The notes beneath the pieces are model-generated. The model was given only the letters and a program-made list of their open reading frames with translations, had not been told where the DNA came from and ran no database searches. From Cadophora sp. MPI-SDFR-AT-0126 (taxonomy: Eukaryota; Ascomycota; Leotiomycetes; Helotiales; Ploettnerulaceae), in NCBI GenBank assembly GCA_020747065.1, contig JAGMVK010000006.1, forward strand, positions 2,170,001-2,234,000: DNA of 64,000 nt, given 5' to 3'. A program made the translations under genes and the position numbers. Shown piece after piece: positions 59,517 through 64,000 of the stretch; the stretch's first letter is position 1; each line of letters begins with the position of its first letter.

Positions 59517-60316
59517 AATAGGATGGAACTACTAGGAAGTCTGGTTAGGAAGGGGGAGAGTATTGAGATGCGCTGTGGAGGGTTTGGGTGGATGATGGTT
59601 GGAAGGGATAAGAGGAGGGAGCTGACTGGGGATGTGGGGGATTGGAGGCGTTTTGCATCGAAAAGTCTAAACGATTTTTTGTTGCTTGCTGTGGGCTATT
59701 ACCCACTGGTTTTTCTGGTTAGACAGATTGTCCGTGAGGTGTCGAGTCATTCTGCATTGTGAACAGTTATGGAAGAATATACGGTTAATGAGATTGACTT
59801 TTTCCATAGGTCTTGCGCGTCAATCAAATCTTGATATTGCACTGAGCTGTACAGTTTCGACTAGTCAACATAGATAAGGCATACTTGTTTGCCATTGTTC
59901 CTAGGCAGTGTCCTGTTTTCTCGAGTCATGCCTCGCTTAGCTCGCCCAGCCTCTGTTTACTTACAATCTAAAGTACTGTACCTAAGCTGAGGCATGCTGA
60001 GAGAATTGATTAGTGACAAAATAGAATCATTAGCTATATTAATTCCAAGAAAGATCCACGAATCTTGATGTGAATGAAGTGGCCTGGATCCTGATGCTAG
60101 AACTGTGAATCATCTCGAAAGAGTCGCGGACAAGACCTCGAGCTCTCAACCCGAGCTTGTAAATCCAGTGCCTGATGTTCCACGACTTTTCATCTCGACT
60201 ACGATCCACCGAAAATCATCAGCGATACAGAAATCTCGAGATTCCAAGATCCCAAGACATCAGAAGATCAAGACGTCAGGGCATCAGGACCTCAAGATCT
60301 TTTGACGGTGAAAGCA
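59517..60316. other. Intergenic region with imperfect foldback
   Basis: An open frame at 59523-59762 is again in phase with the preceding gene but has no recognised motif. An imperfect inverted repeat lies at 59927-59996. Bases 60220-60300 hold short degenerate repeats of AAGATC/CATCAG type. Confidence 0.45.
59927..59996. repeat. Imperfect inverted repeat (14-15 bp arms, one bulge)
   Basis: CATGCCTCGCTTAG at 59927-59940 pairs with CTAAGCTGAGGCATG at 59982-59996, with one extra base in the right arm. The loop is 41 nt. It could be a weak hairpin or a small foldback remnant. Confidence 0.65.
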
Positions 60317-60505
60317 ATGCAGCGCGATGCGAAGCTTCAAACTAGTCGGTTCGAGCACTCGGCAATACGACCTATGAAGATGATATGTTGCAAGTGTGGT
60401 CAGACGGCTATGATCTATAATCCGAAGGGAACACCGGGTGCTGTGCAATGTTCGACATGTAGCCACTGGGAGTGCAACGGGTGCGAGTTCCAGAACGCGA
60501 GATGA
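60317..60505 (+). CDS. Possible zinc-ribbon microprotein
   Basis: This short frame of 62 codons (or 43 from the ATG at 60374) has a compact cysteine pattern: ICCKCGQ, then 17 residues later CSTCSHWECNGCE. Four C-x2-C-like pairs fit one or two zinc knuckles, a layout seen in small fungal zinc-ribbon proteins. No intron is needed, and an upstream exon cannot be excluded. Function is unknown. It lies between the F-box-like gene and the GH92 mannosidase gene on the same strand. Confidence 0.45.
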   Translation: MQRDAKLQTSRFEHSAIRPMKMICCKCGQTAMIYNPKGTPGAVQCSTCSHWECNGCEFQNAR

Positions 60506-61123
60506 GATGAATAATGATGGAGTTAATCACTTACTTGCTTCGTTGAGCAGGGATGGCATAGGAGGGTATGGGAATTTCGGTTGTCAGATTGGGATCCTCC
60601 TGTGATGGATGTGCAATTGGTTGGCATTGGGGAGTAGATGGTGGGTGCATCGATGATATCCAAGTCGGAAGGAGAGACCATGTAAATTCAAGGACAGAGA
60701 TAATTAAATGCGATGAATATGTATCCCCACCTTCCAGATCGAGGATGAGGTTGTGATACGTACAATACAGTTTAAGTCACATTCGTGGGGTCATTCTCAC
60801 CGCGGGGTTCTCGGCACCTCTCACCCCGGATCGTCGCTTGACAAGCTTTCCCTGGTTAGGTTTTACATAGCTGCATACATAGATAGAGGAACCTGGTGAA
60901 CCTTTCTCACCAGCACCTTCTCCATTAAGCTTTTGCGCTGCATCAAATGTAACGTGTACCGGTGATCGCAATCTTAGACCCTCGACTAGGCAGGGACATG
61001 ACAGGATGTTGTGGAGTGATATATTTCCGAAGTCCCCGCGCGGGAAGGGGAGTGGCTTGGTGGCGTTTGTTGTCATTGTCACTGCCATCGGTACTTGATT
61101 GCAGTATCTTTTGGATTTGATTG
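60506..61123. other. Intergenic region upstream of the mannosidase gene
   Basis: This probably holds the promoter of the GH92 gene. No coding sequence is supported. A minus-strand frame at 60777-61088 has no recognisable motif. Confidence 0.5.
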
Positions 61124-63909
61124 ATGATGCCTCTCATGAAATTTCTCCTTGCTGTTACTGTTGGAGTGGGAGTGGGATGGCCAGCTTTCGTGAGAGCGCA
61201 GACGGACAATTCGACGTATGACGTTCTCGAGTATGTCGATCAGTTGATTGGGAGCAGCAATGGAGGTATGGGAAATATTGGATCTCATTTGAAATGTCAT
61301 GACGATTTACGAATGGATAGGAAACATCTTCCCGGGTGCGACAATACCGTATGGTTAGTCGGTCTTGGTAAGAGAAGAAAGACGGAGCTGAGATGAATAG
61401 GAATGGCCAAAGCTGTTGCGGACACGGACTCTGGTAGTAATCAGGTAAGTCTTCCTCATTGGCAAGATTTTTTATAATTGCCTAACTAGGCTCTTTGTGT
61501 CTTTCGGGGCTTTCCAACCACTTTTGAATTCTCAACTAATTTGGTTTCTCATTCTTCAGGGAGGATTCACGACCGATGGAAGCAACATCACGGGTTTCTC
61601 GAGCATGCACGACTCTGGTACGGGAGGATCCCCATCATTAGGGAACTTTGCACTCTTTCCCTATGCCGGATGTCCCGGGGACGATCTGAATGGCTGCAAT
61701 TACCCAAAGAAATCCAGGAAAACCAAATTCGTCAACAGCACCCTAAAAGCATCTCCAGGATACTTCGGACTACAGTTACTCAGCGGTGTCGAGGTAGATA
61801 TGACTGCAGCTCATCACACCTCTCTCTTCCGCTTCAAATTCCCAGCTACCGATCAAAGCGGAAGTGCATCTAGCCCTCTGATTCTCATGGATCTGACAGA
61901 TTTATCGGATTCACGCCAAGATAATGGGACTGTGACTGTTGATGAAGCCACTGGCCGAATGACTGGAAATGCTCGTTTCCTACCAAGCTTTGGAACGGGG
62001 AATTATGTGGCATACTTCTGTGCGGACTTCTCTGGAGCTACCATTCGAGATAATGGTATTTTCGCTAATAGCCGAGCCAGTGCTGATGTCAAGAGCCTGA
62101 CAATCTCGCGATCCATCAACGGATATCCGCTGCCTGGAGGAGCTTTCGTCAGATTTACCTCACCTGGTGACCATGCTATTCTCGCAAGAGTTGGCGTGAG
62201 TCTCATTAGCAGCGACCAAGCTTGTTCCAGTGCTGAGAAAGAAATCCCTGCTTTTGATTTTGCTGCAACTCAGACAGCCGCCGAGGACATGTGGCGAGAA
62301 AAGATCAGCCCGATCGTGGTCAGCAGAAACGGTCTGAACACTTCCATGTTGAAGAACTTTTATTCTGGGATTTATCGCACATTCGTCAATCCGCAAGACT
62401 ATACTGGAGAAAACCCTCTTTGGGAGAGTGATGAGCCGTACTTTGATTCGTTCTATTGTATCTGGGATCTGTTCAGATCTCAGATGCCGTTTTTGACCGT
62501 GGTTGACCCCGCCACTGTTGCACGCCAGATTAGGTCCCTCATTGACACGTATAAGCATGAAGGCTGGCTTCCTGACTGCCGAATGAGTTTGTGCAAAGGC
62601 TACACGCAAGGAGGTTCAAATGCTGACAATGTCCTTGCTGATGCCTACTTGAAAGGTATTTCAGAAGGCGTAGACTGGGAAACTGGGTACGAAGCAGTGG
62701 TGAAAGACGCAGAAGTCGAACCATATGATTGGTGCTGTGAGGGAAGAGGTGGTCTCGATAGTTGGAAGTCTCTCGGCTATATACCCGTCCAAGACTTTGA
62801 CTACAAAGGTTTTGGAACCATGACGAGGAGCTTGTCGCGGACTCTGGAGTATAGCTACAACGATTTCGTGATCACAAAAATTGCTGCTGGCCTTGGTGGT
62901 AGGCAGGATGATGTTGAAAAATACACTGCGCGTAGCGGAAACTGGAAGAACCTGTTCAAAGCAGATCAAACCTCGTTTCTCAACAGCACCGATACTGGAT
63001 TCACAGGCTTCTTCCAGCCTCGATATCTGAACAGGACGTTCGGGTTTCAGGACCCTTTGAAGTGTAGCAACATCGACACGAATCCAGACAGTGTTTGTTC
63101 GTTGCAAAACACGGGAGCGGAAACTTTTGAAAGTTCGATTTGGGAGTACTCTTTGTAAGTAGAACCTATGTAGTAACGGGGTTTGCTGACTTCATGACAG
63201 CTTCGTTCCCCACGACCAAGCAACCCTAATCACCACATTCGGCGGCCCCGCAGCGTTCGTCAAACGCCTAGACTACCTCCACGACAAAGGGATAACCTAC
63301 ATCGGTAACGAGCCGGCCTTCTTAACGGTTTTCCAATACCACTACGCCGGTCGACCCGCCCTCTCAGCAAAAAGATCCCACTTCTACGTCCCCGCTTTCT
63401 TCAGCCCAACCGACGCTGGACTCCCAGGCAACGACGACAGCGGTGCCATGGGCTCATTCGTCGCCTTCTCCATGATCGGCCTCTTCCCGAACCCAGGACA
63501 AGATGTATATCTCATCATCCCGCCATACTTCGAAAGTGTGTCCATCACCTCACCCGCTACCAACAAGACAGCTACGATCAGAAACGTCAATTTCGATCCG
63601 ACTTATACGAAAATATACATCCAGTCTGCGACGCTGAATGGTGAGCCGTATACTAAGAACTGGATCGATCATTCGTTCTTCACGGAAGGTAAGGAACTCG
63701 TTCTTGTTTTGGGAAGTACGGAGAGTGCTTGGGGGACGCGGGTTGAGGATTTGCCACCTAGTTTGGGGACCTATGAGGGGTTTGGGAATTACAGCGTGAA
63801 TGGGACAGAGAGTAGGAGGAAGAGGGATGTGAGGTATGCGGCTGCTGATTTGAGTGATGGACTGGAGAAGAATAATGGAGGTGCTTATTGGGCTGAGAAC
63901 AAGGGGTGA
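61124..63909 (+). CDS. GH92 exo-alpha-mannosidase, secreted
   Basis: This Ca2+-dependent exo-alpha-mannosidase (usually alpha-1,2) trims mannose from glycoproteins or fungal mannan. Exons are 61124-61265, 61321-61353, 61401-61444, 61560-63154 and 63201-63909, giving 840 aa. The second and third exons are only 33 and 44 nt. The signal peptide is about residues 1-26 (FLLAVTVGVGVGWPAFVRAQ). The N-terminal beta-domain begins YVDQLIGSSNGGNIFPGATIPYGM, a GH92 hallmark. The (alpha/alpha)6 barrel shows FYSGIYRTFVNP, SFYCIWDLFRSQMP and the acid Glu in YIGNEPAFL (E642). The general-base Asp pair lies in GNDDSGAMGSF (about 683-684). A dibasic RRKRD occurs near the C-terminus. The stop at 63907-63909 overlaps a GTGAGT that could be a donor, so a further exon beyond the window cannot be excluded. 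Confidence 0.94.
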
Positions 63910-64000
63910 GTGATTAAATGACTCTTCGACATAGAGGTGAAAGATGAGAGAAAGGTGTGGTAAATATTGTTCCTTCACCAACTTTAAATTTATCCTGGCA

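Noticed and set aside
1..64000. Secondary-metabolite gene cluster
   Set aside because: The peroxygenase and MFS transporter prompted the idea, but they are 52 kb apart and no backbone synthase, P450 or cluster regulator is visible.

Overview
This window looks like nuclear DNA of a filamentous ascomycete (Pezizomycotina, possibly Leotiomycetes; the class is a guess). The genes carry short GT..AG introns, mostly 45-75 nt, with TGAC-like branch sites. Coding is on both strands, intergenic spacers are long, and the protein families are typical of such fungi. I recognised no bacterial operon, CRISPR array, rRNA, tRNA or intact transposon. Exon coordinates were derived by hand from splice signals, reading phase and family motifs. 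For each multi-exon model the exon lengths sum to a whole number of codons.

Left part (1-19.5 kb): the 3' part of a tannase/feruloyl esterase gene (+), a short-type unspecific peroxygenase/chloroperoxidase (-), a five-exon GH35 beta-galactosidase (-), a 185-aa protein of unknown function (-) and a secreted Rds1-type ferritin-like protein (+). The tannase gene is followed by a nearly perfect 26-bp inverted repeat.

Middle part (19.5-41 kb): two very long spacers (11.3 and 8.7 kb) flank a single gene, a type II membrane GH16 glucanase/transglycosidase. The spacers hold simple repeats and small foldbacks, but no gene I can support.

Right part (41-64 kb): an orthologue of the conserved fungal GT2 glycosyltransferase (with an 8-nt microexon), a GPI-type protein with two fasciclin domains, a divergent pair made of a beta-propeller-like glycan protein and a CE2/SGNH-like esterase (both with an N-terminal membrane anchor), a DHA1-type MFS transporter, an F-box-like gene interrupted by an in-frame stop, a possible zinc-ribbon microprotein, and a secreted GH92 alpha-mannosidase.

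Taken together, most genes act on glycans, aromatic esters or the cell surface. This is not a classical secondary-metabolite cluster: no PKS, NRPS, terpene synthase or pathway transcription factor is visible. The best candidate for an undescribed functional unit is the divergent membrane-anchored pair at 51.2-55.2 kb with its 265-bp shared promoter. Both products look like Golgi or cell-surface glycan-handling proteins.
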